Of a stretch of DNA of 64,000 nt, positions 7,640-16,909 are shown one piece after another (position 1 is the first letter of the stretch; the number at the start of each line of letters is the position of its first letter). The notes beneath the pieces were generated by a model that was not told where the DNA came from, made no database searches, and saw nothing but the letters and a program-made list of their open reading frames with translations. Made by a program: the position numbers and the translations under genes. This stretch comes from JAMHWF01 sp048500255 (GTDB lineage Bacteria > Pseudomonadota > Gammaproteobacteria > Burkholderiales > Burkholderiaceae_C), in assembly GCA_048500255.1 (NCBI GenBank), contig JASNYH010000001.1, positions 1,169,084 through 1,233,083 on the forward strand, written 5' to 3'.

Positions 7640-10002
7640 GCGCGAACCTGCTCGACGTCAAGCTGTGGCGCGACCTGAAGCGCCTGTCGATGCAGGTGCT
7701 GACGATCGCGCTCGTCGTCGCCTGCGGCGTCGCCGGCTTCGTCGGCGCGTTCTCCACCTTCCGCTCGCTCGAGTCGTCGCGCGACGTCTACTACCGCGAG
7801 GCGCGCTTCGCCGACGTGTTCGCCGCCGCGCGGCGCGCGCCGGCGTCGCTGGCGCCGCGCATCGCGGCGATCGACGGCGTATCGGCGCTCAAGCTCGAGA
7901 CGGCGTTCGACACGCAGCTCGACCTGCCGGGCGTCGAGCCGCCGTTGACCGGCCGCATCACGGGCCTCGACCTGCTGCGCCCGGCGGGGCTCAATGCGCT
8001 GGCCGTCGTCGCCGGGCGGCTGCCCGAGCGCGGCGCGGCGGTCGTCGAGGCCGTCGTCAACGCCCGCTTCGCCGAGGTGCGCGGCCTGCATCCGGGCTCG
8101 ACGCTCGTCGCGCTGCTCAACGGCCGGCGCGAGACGCTGCACGTCGTGGGCACCGTGCTGTCGCCCGAGTACGTCTTCGCGTCGCGCGGCGGCGCGCCCG
8201 ACGACGAATGGTTCGGTGTCGTATGGATCGACGCCGAGCGCGTCGAGACGGCGTTCGACATGGAGGGCGCGTTCAACCGCGTGTCGCTGCAGCTCGCGCC
8301 CGGCACGCGCACGGCGACGGTGGTCGACGCGCTCGACCGCCTGCTCGAGCCCTACGGCTCGATCGGCGCGACGGGGCGCGATCGCCAGCTGTCGGCCTTC
8401 ATCGTCGACAACGAGCTGCGCCAGCTGCAGGTGCTGGGCACCGTGCTGCCGTCGATCTTCCTCGCCGTGGCCGTGTTCATCCTCAACGTCGTGCTCAGCC
8501 GCCAGGTCGCGACGCAGCGCCAGCAGATCGCGGCGCTGAAGGCGCTCGGCTACCGCGACGGCGAGATCGCGGCGCACTACATCAAGCTCGCCATCGCCAT
8601 CGCGGCGCTCGGCGTCGCGATCGGCCTGCTGGGCAGCCTGTGGATCGGCCACGGGCTGGTGTCTCTCTACGCCGAGGCGTTCCGCTTCTCGCATCTCGAG
8701 TACCGCACGGTGCCGGGCATCACGCTGGCGGCGATGGGCATCGTCGCGCTGGCCGCCGCGTTCGGCGCGTGGACGGCGATCCGCGCCGTCGTACGGCTGC
8801 GTCCGGCGCAGGCGCTGCAGCCGCCGTCGCCGCCCGTGTTCCGCCCGACGCTGGTCGAGCGGGCGGGCTACGGCCGGCGCGTGTCGCCGGCCGCGATGAT
8901 GGTGATCCGCAACATCGAGCGCCGCCCGCTGCGCGCCGTGCTCACCGTGGCCGGCATCGCCGCGGCGATCGCGCTGCAGATCTCGGGCTCGTTCTGGACC
9001 GACACGATCCAGCTCATCACCGACATGCAGTACCGCCGCGTGCTGCAGGGCGACGTGACGGTCGACTTCGTCGAGCCGGTGGCGCTCGACGCCGAGGCCG
9101 AGCTGCGCCGCCTGCCCGGCGTGCTCGACGCGCAGCTGCTGCGCAGCGAGCCGGTCCGCGTGCACGCCAACGGTCGCACCATCGACACCGTGCTGACGGG
9201 CCAAACGCCCGGGGGCGAGCTGACGCGCGTCGTCGACATGGTGCGCGGCGCGCGGTCCATGCCGGCCGACGGCGCGCTGCTTTCGGCGCTGCTGGCGCGC
9301 GATCTCGGCGTCGGCGTCGGCGACACCGTCGAGGTCGAGTTCCGACTCTGGCACCGCCGGCGCGTCGCACTGCGCGTCGCCGAGACCGCGCACACGCTGT
9401 TCGGCCGCGTGCTCTACATGGACCTGGCGGCGCTCAACCGCGCGGCCGGCGACGGCGCCGGCGCGACCGACGCGGCGCTGCTCGTCGATCCGCATGCCCT
9501 GCGCGAGTTCAACGCCGCCGTCAAGCAGACGCCGAGGATCTCGGCCGTGTTCGACAAAGCGAGCTCGCAGCGCAGCTTCGAGAAGACGACGGCGCGCAAC
9601 CTCGGCTTCTTCACGATGGTGCTGACGCTGTTCGCCGTCGCGATGGCCGTCGGCATCACGTACAACGCGGCGCGCATCGCGCTGTCGGAGCGCGCCTGGG
9701 AGCTGGCCAGCCTGCGCGTGCTCGGCATGACGCGCGCCGAGGTGTCGGTCCTGCTGCTGGCCGAGCTGGGTGTCGAGCTGCTCGTCGCGCTGCCGGTCGG
9801 CGCTGTCGGCGGCTGGCTGCTCGCGACCGGGCTGATGCAGGCGATGAGCAGCGAGGAGATCGACTTCCCTGTCGTCGTCGACCCGTCGACCTACGGCGTC
9901 GCGGCGTTGACGGTGCTGGCCGCGGCGATCGTCAGCGCGGCGATCGTGCGGCGGCACATCGACCGGCTCGACCTGGTGGCGGTGCTCAAGGTCCGCGAAT
10001 GA
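7636..10002 (+). CDS. ABC transporter permease with two FtsX domains
   Basis: A 788-residue inner-membrane protein starting at a GTG that overlaps the ATPase stop (GTGA). There is one membrane segment at about residues 14-36, then a large periplasmic domain. A first FtsX domain of three helices lies at about 270-385, then a helix near 435, a second periplasmic domain, and a last FtsX domain at about 655-780. This double layout is typical of DevC/LolC/YbbP-like exporters driven by MacB-type ATPases. It works with the proteins at 6911 and 10019. Confidence 0.9.
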
Positions 10003-10018
10003 CGAAGAGAATCGGAGC

Positions 10019-11221
10019 ATGAAGAACAAGAATGGACGGGCCCGTCGCTGGGCGACGTGGGGCGCGCTGGCGCTGGTGGGCGGCGCGGCCGCGGCATGGG
10101 CCTTCTGGCCGCGCGCGCTGGAGGTCGAGGTCGGCGAGGTGGCGACGGGCCGCTTCGAGCAGACGATCCAGGAGGACGGCCGCATGCGCGTCGTGCACCG
10201 CTGGGTCGTGAGCGCGCCGACGCAGGCCGAGCTCGAGCGCCCGCCGCTCAAGGTGGGCGACGCGGTGGCCGCCGGCGACGTCGTCGCGTCGCTCGTGCCG
10301 GCGGCGCCGCAGATGATCGATGCGCGCACGCGCGGCGTGCTGCGCGAGCGCGTCGGCAGCGCCCAGGCCGCGTTCGCCGCGGCGCAGGCGCAGGCCGGCC
10401 GCGCTCGGGCGGCGCTCGACCAGGCGCGCCTGGAGGCCGAGCGCGCCGAGCAGCTGGCGCGCGACAACTTCATCGCCGCATCGGCGCGCGACCAGGCACG
10501 GCTCGCGTTGGCCGCGCAGCACAAGGCGCTCGACGCGGCGCAGGCGCAGGTCCACGTGTCGGAGCACGCGGTGTCGGAGGCACGCGCCGCGCTGGCTCGC
10601 GCCGAAGGCGGCCCCGTGCCCGCCGGCACGCGCTGGCAGCTGCGCGCCCCGGTGGCCGGCCGCGTGACGAAGCTGCACCACGAAAGCGCGACGACGGTCG
10701 CGCCGGGCGCGCCGCTGATCGAGATCGCCGACACGACGCAGCTCGAGGCCGTGATCGACGTGCTGTCGTCCGACGCGCTGCGCATCGCGCCGGGCGCGGC
10801 CGTGCGGCTAGCCGCCGGCGCCGGCATCGCGCCGATCGCCGCGCGCGTCGTGCGCATCGAGCCGGTCGCCTTCACCAAGGTGTCGGCGCTGGGCATCGAG
10901 GAGCAGCGCGTCAACGTGATCGCGCAGGCCGACGGCGCGGTCCCGCCGGCGCTCGGCGACGGCTTTCGCGTCGACGCGACGATCGCCGTCGCCGGCCACG
11001 ACGGCGTGCTGCTCGCGCCGGCGGCCGCGCTGGTGCGCGACGGCACGCAGTGGTCGGTACTCGTCGTCGACGGTGGTCGGGCGCGCCGGCGGCCGGTCGA
11101 GGTGGTCGAGCGCAACCCGCAGCACGCCTGGATCCGCAACGGCGTGAGGCCCGGCGAGCGCGTCGTGCTCTACCCCGGTGCGGCGATCGAGGACGGGCAG
11201 CGCGTGCGTGTGCGGCCGTAG
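10019..11221 (+). CDS. HlyD/MacA-type periplasmic adaptor
   Basis: A 400-residue protein anchored by an N-terminal membrane helix (about residues 11-29). It has a split lipoyl/barrel-sandwich domain (around residues 60-90 and 205-235), an alpha-helical hairpin rich in Ala, Arg and Gln (about 100-190), and a beta-barrel and membrane-proximal end (VLLAPAAALVRDG and following). It links the inner-membrane FtsX transporter to an outer-membrane channel. No TolC-like gene is present nearby, so a distant TolC is assumed. It begins 16 bases after the permease. Confidence 0.9.
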   Translation: MKNKNGRARRWATWGALALVGGAAAAWAFWPRALEVEVGEVATGRFEQTIQEDGRMRVVHRWVVSAPTQAELERPPLKVGDAVAAGDVVASLVPAAPQMIDARTRGVLRERVGSAQAAFAAAQAQAGRARAALDQARLEAERAEQLARDNFIAASARDQARLALAAQHKALDAAQAQVHVSEHAVSEARAALARAEGGPVPAGTRWQLRAPVAGRVTKLHHESATTVAPGAPLIEIADTTQLEAVIDVLSSDALRIAPGAAVRLAAGAGIAPIAARVVRIEPVAFTKVSALGIEEQRVNVIAQADGAVPPALGDGFRVDATIAVAGHDGVLLAPAAALVRDGTQWSVLVVDGGRARRRPVEVVERNPQHAWIRNGVRPGERVVLYPGAAIEDGQRVRVRP

Positions 11222-11308
11222 CGCGAGCCTCGCGAACCGGCCGACGCATGGCAGGTGCCGGACCGGAACCGCCGGCGCGGCCGGCCTGGAGCGGACCGAA
11301 CGCTCCAC

Positions 11309-11350
11309 CTGATCTGGCGCAACCACGCCGTGCGCGCTCGAGCCTATCGT
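11309..11350 (+). promoter_or_regulatory. FNR-type site and -10 upstream of the DUF883 operon
   Basis: CTGATCTGGCGCAA at 11309-11322 matches TTGAT-N4-ATCAA in most positions. TATCGT at 11345-11350 begins 36 bases after the first base of the site, which is class II FNR spacing. The predicted transcript starts near 11357-11358 and leaves a leader of about 51 bases before 11409. Confidence 0.6.
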
Positions 11351-11408
11351 GCGTGCGTTACGCAGCTTGCTGCGTGTCCGCCCAGTAGCAGAAGAAAGGA
11401 GTCGCTCC

Positions 11409-11732
11409 ATGGACACATCGACCGCCGGCACGTCGTCGCAGCCCTTCGAGCGCCTGAAGGAGAACCTGCGCCACGTCGTCGAGGATGCCGACCAGCTGCT
11501 CGAGCGTGCCGCGGGCAGCGGTGACGCCCAGTTCGAGGCACTGCGCAATCGCCTGGACCAGCAACTGCGCCGCATGCGGCTGCAGCTCGAGGATCTGGAG
11601 CACGAAGCCGTGCACAAGGCCCGCGAGGCAGCGCGCGCCGCCGACACGGCGGTGCACGCCCATCCCTACGCCGCGATCGGCGTGGCGGCCGCCGTCGGGC
11701 TGCTGCTCGGCGTCGTGCTGGCGCGCCGTTGA
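11409..11732 (+). CDS. DUF883 (ElaB/YqjD) membrane-anchored protein
   Basis: A 107-residue protein. An amphipathic coiled-coil of about residues 10-80 rich in Glu, Arg and Gln is followed by a single C-terminal membrane helix with a glycine-rich core (YAAIGVAAAVGLLLGVVL) and terminal RR. This is the ElaB/YqjD/YgaM family; E. coli members bind ribosomes at the inner membrane in stationary phase. I chose the ATG at 11409 because AAAGGAG at 11395-11401 lies 7 bases upstream. It heads an operon with YqjE- and YqjK-like proteins and an alcohol dehydrogenase. Confidence 0.88.
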   Translation: MDTSTAGTSSQPFERLKENLRHVVEDADQLLERAAGSGDAQFEALRNRLDQQLRRMRLQLEDLEHEAVHKAREAARAADTAVHAHPYAAIGVAAAVGLLLGVVLARR

Positions 11733-12163
11733 AGACGGTGGACGACTCGGCGGGCGCCGGCGAGACGCCGGGCGCGTCCGCGTCGTCGTCGGCGTGGGGC
11801 CCTGCCGCGCGCGGCGTCGCCGCAACGCTGCTCGACATCGGCCACACGCGGCTGCAGCTGCTGACGACGGAAGTCGAGGAAGAGGGCTTGCGCGTCAAGG
11901 CGCAGGCGCTCTCCGCGGCCGGCGCGCTGTTCGCCTTTGCGCTGGGCATCGTGCTGGCCTGCGTCGCGCTCGTGCTGCTCGTCGCGCCGGCCGACCGGCC
12001 GCTCGTCCTGGCTGCACTGGCCGTCGCCTGCTTCGTATTCGGCGGCTGGGGCGCGTGGCGCTGGCAGCGCATCGCCGCGGCGCGGCCTCCGCTGCTGCAG
12101 GCGACATTGGCCGAGCTGCAGCGCGACCGGGCTGCGCTGCTCGGCAAGAGGCTCGACCGATGA
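11729..12163 (+). CDS. YqjE-like membrane protein (phage holin 3_6 family name)
   Basis: A 144-residue protein with two hydrophobic helices (about 60-85 and 90-110) and a basic C-terminal helix. It matches the YqjE/Phage_holin_3_6 family, which sits beside yqjD and yqjK in many proteobacteria and is not evidence of a phage. The reading starts with TTG at 11729, overlapping the previous stop. A GTG at 11738 is a likely alternative. It probably assembles in the membrane with the DUF883 protein. Confidence 0.8.
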   Translation: MKTVDDSAGAGETPGASASSSAWGPAARGVAATLLDIGHTRLQLLTTEVEEEGLRVKAQALSAAGALFAFALGIVLACVALVLLVAPADRPLVLAALAVACFVFGGWGAWRWQRIAAARPPLLQATLAELQRDRAALLGKRLDR

Positions 12164-12354
12164 AGGCGCCGTCGCGCCGCCCCGCGGCCGAGCGCCTCGC
12201 ATTGCGCCGCGAGCTGCTCGTCGCCACCTCGACACTGCAGCGGCTGCAGCTGCGCCACGAGCTGCACCACGGGCCGTGGGCACCGGCGGCGCTGCGGCTG
12301 CGCACGGTGTGGCACGTCGCGCGCCTCGTGCGCCGCTGGTTGCGCGGCCGCTGA
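12160..12354 (+). CDS. Small basic YqjK-like protein
   Basis: A 64-residue, strongly basic protein (many Arg and Leu) predicted to be helical throughout. Its ATG overlaps the stop of the YqjE-like gene (ATGA). Position and size correspond to YqjK in the yqjD-yqjE-yqjK cluster of E. coli; sequence identity to that protein cannot be judged here. Function unknown. Confidence 0.65.
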   Translation: MKAPSRRPAAERLALRRELLVATSTLQRLQLRHELHHGPWAPAALRLRTVWHVARLVRRWLRGR

Positions 12355-12375
12355 GTCGCCGACAGGAGCGGCGTC

Positions 12376-13386
12376 ATGGCGCTGCCGGCGCACTACGGCG
12401 CGATGGCCCTGATCGACCCGGCGCAGCACCGCCTCGCGCCGATCGAGCGGCCGACGGCGCCGCTCGCGCCCGGCGAGCTGCGGCTGCGCGTGCACGCCTG
12501 CGGCGTCTGCCGTACCGACCTGCACATCGTCGACGGCGAGCTGCCGACCGCGCCGCTGCCGCGCGTGCCCGGCCACGAGATCGTCGGCCGCATCGTCGAG
12601 CTCGGGCCCGGCTGCACGCACCACGCGCTCGGCGATCGCGTCGGCGTGCCGTGGCTGGCCGACACCTGCCGCCACTGCACGCTGTGCCGCGCCGGCCGCG
12701 AAAACCTGTGCGCCGACGCGCGCTTCACCGGCTGGTCGGTCGACGGCGGCTATGCCGAATACGCCGTCGCGCGCGACGACGCCTGCTTCGCGATCCCGCC
12801 GAACTACACCGACGAGCAGGCCGCGCCGCTGTTGTGCGCCGGCCTGATCGGCTGGCGCGCGCTGCGCATGCTGCCCGACGACGCGGCGCACGTCGGGCTG
12901 TACGGCTTCGGCGCAGCGGCGCACCTCGTCGCGCAGGTCGCGCTGGCCGAGGGCCGGCGCGTCGCCGCCTTCACGCGCGCCGGCGACACGGGGGCGCAGT
13001 CGCTGGCGCGACGGCTCGGCGTGCAATGGGCCGGCGCGAGCAGCGACGACCCGCCCGCGCCGCTCGACGGCGCGCTCATCTTCGCGCCGGTCGGCGAGCT
13101 GGTGCCACGCGCGCTGCAGGTCACCGCGCCCGGCGGCACCGTGGTGTGCGGCGGCATCCACATGAGCGACATTCCGTCGTTCCCGTACCGCTGGCTGTGG
13201 CAGGAGCGCTCGCTCAAGTCGGTGGCCAACCTGACGCGCCGCGACGGTGCCGAGTTCATGGCGTTCGCCGCGAAGCACCCGCTGCAGATCGCGACGACGG
13301 GCTATGCGCTGGCCGACGCGAACCGTGCGCTCGACGACCTGCGCGCCGGGCGCGTCGCGGGCGCGGCGGTGCTGCACTGCCGCTGA
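12376..13386 (+). CDS. Zinc-dependent alcohol dehydrogenase
   Basis: A 336-residue medium-chain dehydrogenase. The catalytic zinc ligands are visible (ACGVCRTD near residue 40, GHE near residue 62), and four cysteines of the structural zinc lobe (CRHCTLCRAGRENLC, about 95-110). A nucleotide-binding GFGAAA motif follows near residue 173. It belongs to the AdhP/AdhA-like group and would interconvert alcohols and aldehydes with NAD(P)H. The gene lies 21 bases after the YqjK-like gene and probably shares the promoter at 11309-11350, so it would be made under oxygen limitation. Confidence 0.88.
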   Translation: MALPAHYGAMALIDPAQHRLAPIERPTAPLAPGELRLRVHACGVCRTDLHIVDGELPTAPLPRVPGHEIVGRIVELGPGCTHHALGDRVGVPWLADTCRHCTLCRAGRENLCADARFTGWSVDGGYAEYAVARDDACFAIPPNYTDEQAAPLLCAGLIGWRALRMLPDDAAHVGLYGFGAAAHLVAQVALAEGRRVAAFTRAGDTGAQSLARRLGVQWAGASSDDPPAPLDGALIFAPVGELVPRALQVTAPGGTVVCGGIHMSDIPSFPYRWLWQERSLKSVANLTRRDGAEFMAFAAKHPLQIATTGYALADANRALDDLRAGRVAGAAVLHCR

Positions 13387-13486
13387 AACGCGACGCCGAG
13401 GCTGCGCCGTCGATGCGGCTTTGCGGGTCCGGGCCGCGTCGGCTGGCTAGACTGCCTGTGGTGCGCTCCCTTTCGATGAACCGGCG

Positions 13487-14149
13487 ATGAAGCTGCTCGA
13501 CACCCTCCAGAACGAACACGTGCTGATCGACCGGATGCTCGGATCGCTGCGCGCCTACGTCGACGGACTCGTCGCCGGGACGGCGGATCCCGACGACGGC
13601 CGGCGCTACGCCGCGTTCTTCACCGAGTACGCCGGCCATTTCCATCACGATCGCGAAGAGGGCGTGCTCTTCCATGCGCTGGTCACGCAAGCGGAGCTGC
13701 CGGCCGACCGCGGACCCGTGCACGCCCTCACGCGCGACCACGCCGAGATGTCGCAATGGCTGCTCGAGCTGACGCCGCTGCTCGAGCGGAGGCCGCAGCC
13801 CGGCGACGACGCAGCCCGGCTTCAGGCCCTGGCGACCCGTTACTCGCAGGCGCTCTGGCGTCACATCGACGCCGAGAACTCCGTGCTGTTCCCCGAGGGC
13901 GGTGAGCGGCTCGTCCTGTGCGGAGTCCACGAACTGGCGGATCGGCCGATGAGCGAGGCGGAAGCGGCCGCGCGCGAGGGCGCCGCGGCCCTGCTCGTGC
14001 GCTACCCGCCGATCGAGGACATGGCGCTCACCCGCGGCGACGGATGCTACATGTGCCGAGCCCACGGCGACACCTGCGACGGTCTCGAGGCCGAATGGTG
14101 GACGGAGCTCGAATGGGAAGAGTTCCGTCAGAGGGACGCGAGCGACTGA
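13487..14149 (+). CDS. Hemerythrin-domain protein with a C-terminal cysteine motif
   Basis: A 220-residue cytoplasmic protein. Residues 1-145 form a four-helix HHE domain with iron ligands in order: H11, the HFHHDREE cluster near residue 55, H near residue 86, and HIDAENSVLFP near residue 127. It should bind a diiron centre and sense or handle O2, NO or peroxide. The last 75 residues add a cysteine cluster (CYMCRAHGDTC, about 187-197) not usual in simple hemerythrins. It may bind zinc or act as a redox switch. The gene stands alone, 100 bases after the alcohol dehydrogenase; TAGACT at 13448-13453 could be its -10. Confidence 0.85.
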   Translation: MKLLDTLQNEHVLIDRMLGSLRAYVDGLVAGTADPDDGRRYAAFFTEYAGHFHHDREEGVLFHALVTQAELPADRGPVHALTRDHAEMSQWLLELTPLLERRPQPGDDAARLQALATRYSQALWRHIDAENSVLFPEGGERLVLCGVHELADRPMSEAEAAAREGAAALLVRYPPIEDMALTRGDGCYMCRAHGDTCDGLEAEWWTELEWEEFRQRDASD

Positions 14150-14217
14150 ACGGGAGCTTCGAGCTTGGCGACGCGTTCGAGTTCGACTGGAGCGAGGAAG
14201 GCCGGCTGATGATCGCT

Positions 14218-15255
14218 TCACCGATCCCCTGTCCGGCCCATCGTCAGCACGACGCGGAAGTTCGCCGCGCCGGACTTCATCCGCTGGACCGCCTCGTTCG
14301 CGCGCTCCAGCGGCATCGTCTCGATGCGCGGGCGCACGCCGGCGAGCACGCTGAAGTCGAGCGTCTTCTCGTTGTCGTAGGGCGAACCGGTGATCGAGCC
14401 GATCACGCTGCGCTCGTTCGTCACGAGCGGGCCGGTCGTGATGCTGAACGCCTCCCTGCCCGCACCCAGCACGACGAGGCGTCCCTGCGGCGCCAGCGCG
14501 TTCATCAGCGCGGTGAGCGCGTCGCCCTTGCCGATCGTGGCGACGATCGCCTGCGCGCCGCCCATCGCGCGCAGCCGCGCGGCGGCATCGTCCTGCGCGC
14601 TATCGACGTAGACGTGCGCGCCGAGCGCGAGCGCGTCGTCGGCGATGCCGGCGCCGCGGCCGACGGCGACGACCCGAAAGCCCATCCTGCGCGCGTACTG
14701 CAGCGCCATGTGGCCGAGGCCGCCGATGCCGAACACGGCGACGAGATCGCCGGCCTGCGCGCCGCACTTCTTCAGCGCGTTGAAGGTGGCGAGGCCGGCA
14801 CACAGGATCGGCGCGGCCTCGTCGGAGCCGAGTTCGTCGGGGATCGCCACGAGCCCGGTGCCGCGCGCCAGCATCATCTCGGCATAGCCGCCGTCGCAGG
14901 TGGCGCCGACGACCGGCTGGTTGCGGCACAGCTGGAACTCGCCGCGCCGGCACTGCACGCACTCGTTGCAGTGGCCGCCGAAGCGCCCGACGCCGACGCG
15001 CTGGCCGAGCTTCCAGATCGCAGGCACGGCGCTGCCGATCGCCGCGATGCGACCGACGACTTCGTGCCCCGGCACGCGCGGCGGCTGCAGCGTGGGGTCC
15101 GCGTTCCCGATGTCGCCGGCATCGGCACCGCACACGCCGCACGCCTCGACGCGGATCAACACCTGGCCGGGGCCGGGTGCGGGGACCGGACGCTGCACGA
15201 GCTCGAGCCGCCCGGCTGCGCCCAACTGCATCGCGCGATAGGTCTTCGTCTCCAT
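14218..15255 (-). CDS. Zinc-dependent alcohol dehydrogenase, second copy
   Basis: A 345-residue medium-chain dehydrogenase. Catalytic zinc ligands are in EACGVCGAD and PGHEVVG, and structural zinc cysteines in CNECVQCRRGEFQLC. A Rossmann motif (GIGGLGHMALQYA) lies near residue 180. It would use NAD(P)H with alcohols or aldehydes. An ATG at 15264 is an alternative start. The gene follows a CoA ligase by 31 bases, so the pair could convert an acid to its CoA ester and handle related aldehyde/alcohol steps under low oxygen. It shares only family-level similarity with the dehydrogenase at 12376. Confidence 0.87.
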   Translation of the reverse strand: METKTYRAMQLGAAGRLELVQRPVPAPGPGQVLIRVEACGVCGADAGDIGNADPTLQPPRVPGHEVVGRIAAIGSAVPAIWKLGQRVGVGRFGGHCNECVQCRRGEFQLCRNQPVVGATCDGGYAEMMLARGTGLVAIPDELGSDEAAPILCAGLATFNALKKCGAQAGDLVAVFGIGGLGHMALQYARRMGFRVVAVGRGAGIADDALALGAHVYVDSAQDDAAARLRAMGGAQAIVATIGKGDALTALMNALAPQGRLVVLGAGREAFSITTGPLVTNERSVIGSITGSPYDNEKTLDFSVLAGVRPRIETMPLERANEAVQRMKSGAANFRVVLTMGRTGDR

Positions 15256-15286
15256 GCGCCGCATCTTCGAAAGGCGATGCGACAGG

Positions 15287-16693
15287 CTACCGCGAGCACA
15301 CCACGCGCGGCATCTTCCCGCTGCGCCCGCGCACCGACGCCGGCCCGCGCGCGGACTCGAGCCGCAAGCCGACCAGCCCTTGCGCGCGCAGGTAGGCAGC
15401 GAGCGCGCTGCGGGCGTGGCGCAATGCCTGCGCGCCCTGCCCGTCCGCCACGGTCAGGCGCAGGTGCCGGGCGCCGCACTGCACGAGCTGGAAGTCGTAC
15501 ACCCCCGCATCGTCTTCGAGCACCGTGGTCAGCGCCAGCGGCGGCAGGCGAACCGTGCCGCCGTCGGCGCCGGCCAGCACGAGCATCTCGTCGGCGCGGC
15601 CGTGCACGTCGATCGCCGGCAGCGGCGAGCCGCAGGCGCAGCGGCCGGCGCGGATGCGCACGCGGTCGCCGAGCTCGTAGCGGATCAGCGGCTGCAGGTG
15701 GTTGGCGAGGTTGGTCAGCAGCGTCGTGTGGCCTTCCACGCCGTCGGGCACCGGCCGGTGGTGCTCGTCGACCGATTCGAGGATCACCCAGTCGCTGTTG
15801 AGGTGCAGCGCGCCGCAGCGGCACTGCGACGCCATCGCGAGGAACTCCGACGCGCCGTAGGCGTCGGTGACCGGGCAGCCGAAGCGGCCGCCGATGGCGG
15901 CGCGCATCGCGGCGGACAACGTCTCGCCGCCCGTCCACACCTCGGCCAGGCGCAGCGCGAGGCGGCCGGCGGCCTGCTCCTCGGCCAGCAGCAGCGCAGC
16001 GGTCGGATAGCCCGCGAGCACCGTCGGCGCCCAGGCCTGCAGCTGCGCCGCCAGCGCGGCGGCCGGCTGCAGGAACGAGAAGCCGCGCAGCCGCTGCGGC
16101 CCGCTCGGCTGCAGCCGGCGCAGCCGCTCGATCGACACCGCGCTCGCGAAGTGGCCGGTCGTCGCGCCGACGAAGGCGATGCGCTCGCCGAGGTACCAGG
16201 GGTCGAGCCAGCGTGCCGGCACGGCCGGCGGCACGCGGCGCAGCGCCTCGAGCGCGTCGTAGACGGCCATCGCCTGCGCATCCTGCACGAACAGCCCCGG
16301 CTCGCCGCTGCTGCCCGAGCTCTCCCAGACGTAGAGGCCACGCGCAGCGTCGAACGGCTCGCCGATGCGCGAGGCGTCGCGCGTGAAGGCGTGCAGCGCC
16401 GCCACGTCGACGACGCCGGGCTCGCTGAACGATGCGGCCAGGTCCCGCATCAGCTGCGCCTTGGTCAGCGGCGGCAGCGACGCCAGCGCCGTCGCCGGCG
16501 CGGCGGCGGCACCGTGGCGACGCGATGCGCGCCCGAGCCGGCTGCGGTACAGCGGGGCGCGGCGCGCCGCCGCGAGCAGCGCCTCGAGTCGCCGCTCGCG
16601 GCGCAGCGCCAGCGCTGCCGGTGCGCTGTGCGCAGCCAGCGCGACATCGAGCGCGACGGCGCCGCTGCGCCAGGCGTCGGAAGCGGTCCACAT
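15287..16693 (-). CDS. PaaK-like CoA ligase
   Basis: A 468-residue adenylate-forming protein of the phenylacetate-CoA ligase/F390-synthetase group. Visible motifs are the Ser/Gly-rich ATP loop (WESSGSSGEPG, about residue 118), TGGETL, the DAYGASEF segment, the hinge LIRYELGDRVRI with the four-cysteine-like CACGSPL after it, and a C-terminal lysine loop (GRSGKMPRVV). It would activate a carboxylic acid to its CoA thioester; the substrate is unknown. The ATG at 16693 was chosen because upstream sequence lacks family similarity. It lies first in an operon with the alcohol dehydrogenase at 14218. Confidence 0.8.
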   Translation of the reverse strand: MWTASDAWRSGAVALDVALAAHSAPAALALRRERRLEALLAAARRAPLYRSRLGRASRRHGAAAAPATALASLPPLTKAQLMRDLAASFSEPGVVDVAALHAFTRDASRIGEPFDAARGLYVWESSGSSGEPGLFVQDAQAMAVYDALEALRRVPPAVPARWLDPWYLGERIAFVGATTGHFASAVSIERLRRLQPSGPQRLRGFSFLQPAAALAAQLQAWAPTVLAGYPTAALLLAEEQAAGRLALRLAEVWTGGETLSAAMRAAIGGRFGCPVTDAYGASEFLAMASQCRCGALHLNSDWVILESVDEHHRPVPDGVEGHTTLLTNLANHLQPLIRYELGDRVRIRAGRCACGSPLPAIDVHGRADEMLVLAGADGGTVRLPPLALTTVLEDDAGVYDFQLVQCGARHLRLTVADGQGAQALRHARSALAAYLRAQGLVGLRLESARGPASVRGRSGKMPRVVCSR

Positions 16694-16740
16694 GCCGTTG
16701 CGGGGAGGCGAAGGAGCCGATCTCGGGCGGCGGGTCGCCC

Positions 16741-16782
16741 ACGGTAGCGCCGCGCACAGCGCGCGTGGTTGCGCGCCGTCAA
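16741..16782 (-). promoter_or_regulatory. FNR-type promoter of the CoA ligase / alcohol dehydrogenase operon
   Basis: On the minus strand TTGACGGCGCGCAA occupies 16782-16769 and TACCGT lies at 16746-16741, 36 bases after the first base of the site. The transcript should start near 16734 and give a leader of about 41 bases. A second, divergent site for Hsp20 lies 32 bases away. Confidence 0.7.
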
Positions 16783-16813
16783 GGCCCTGCCGGCGCATCG
16801 TGCGCGAGGCCAT

Positions 16814-16854
16814 TTGACCGCGCGCAAGGCAGGCCGCGCAGCGCTGCCTAGACT
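16814..16854 (+). promoter_or_regulatory. FNR-type promoter of the Hsp20 gene
   Basis: TTGACCGCGCGCAA at 16814-16827 is followed by TAGACT at 16849-16854, exactly 35 bases from the first base of the site. The predicted transcription start is 16862, 48 bases before the Hsp20 ATG. Confidence 0.7.
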
Positions 16855-16909
16855 TGTTTTCGCAGACCGTTCCTCGTTCGTTCCTCCCTGCAGAAAGGAG
16901 TCCGCACCG

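Noticed and set aside
11729..12163. A phage holin family name suggesting a prophage
   Set aside because: The YqjD-YqjE-YqjK order is a standard chromosomal cluster. No phage structural, integrase or lysis genes are nearby.
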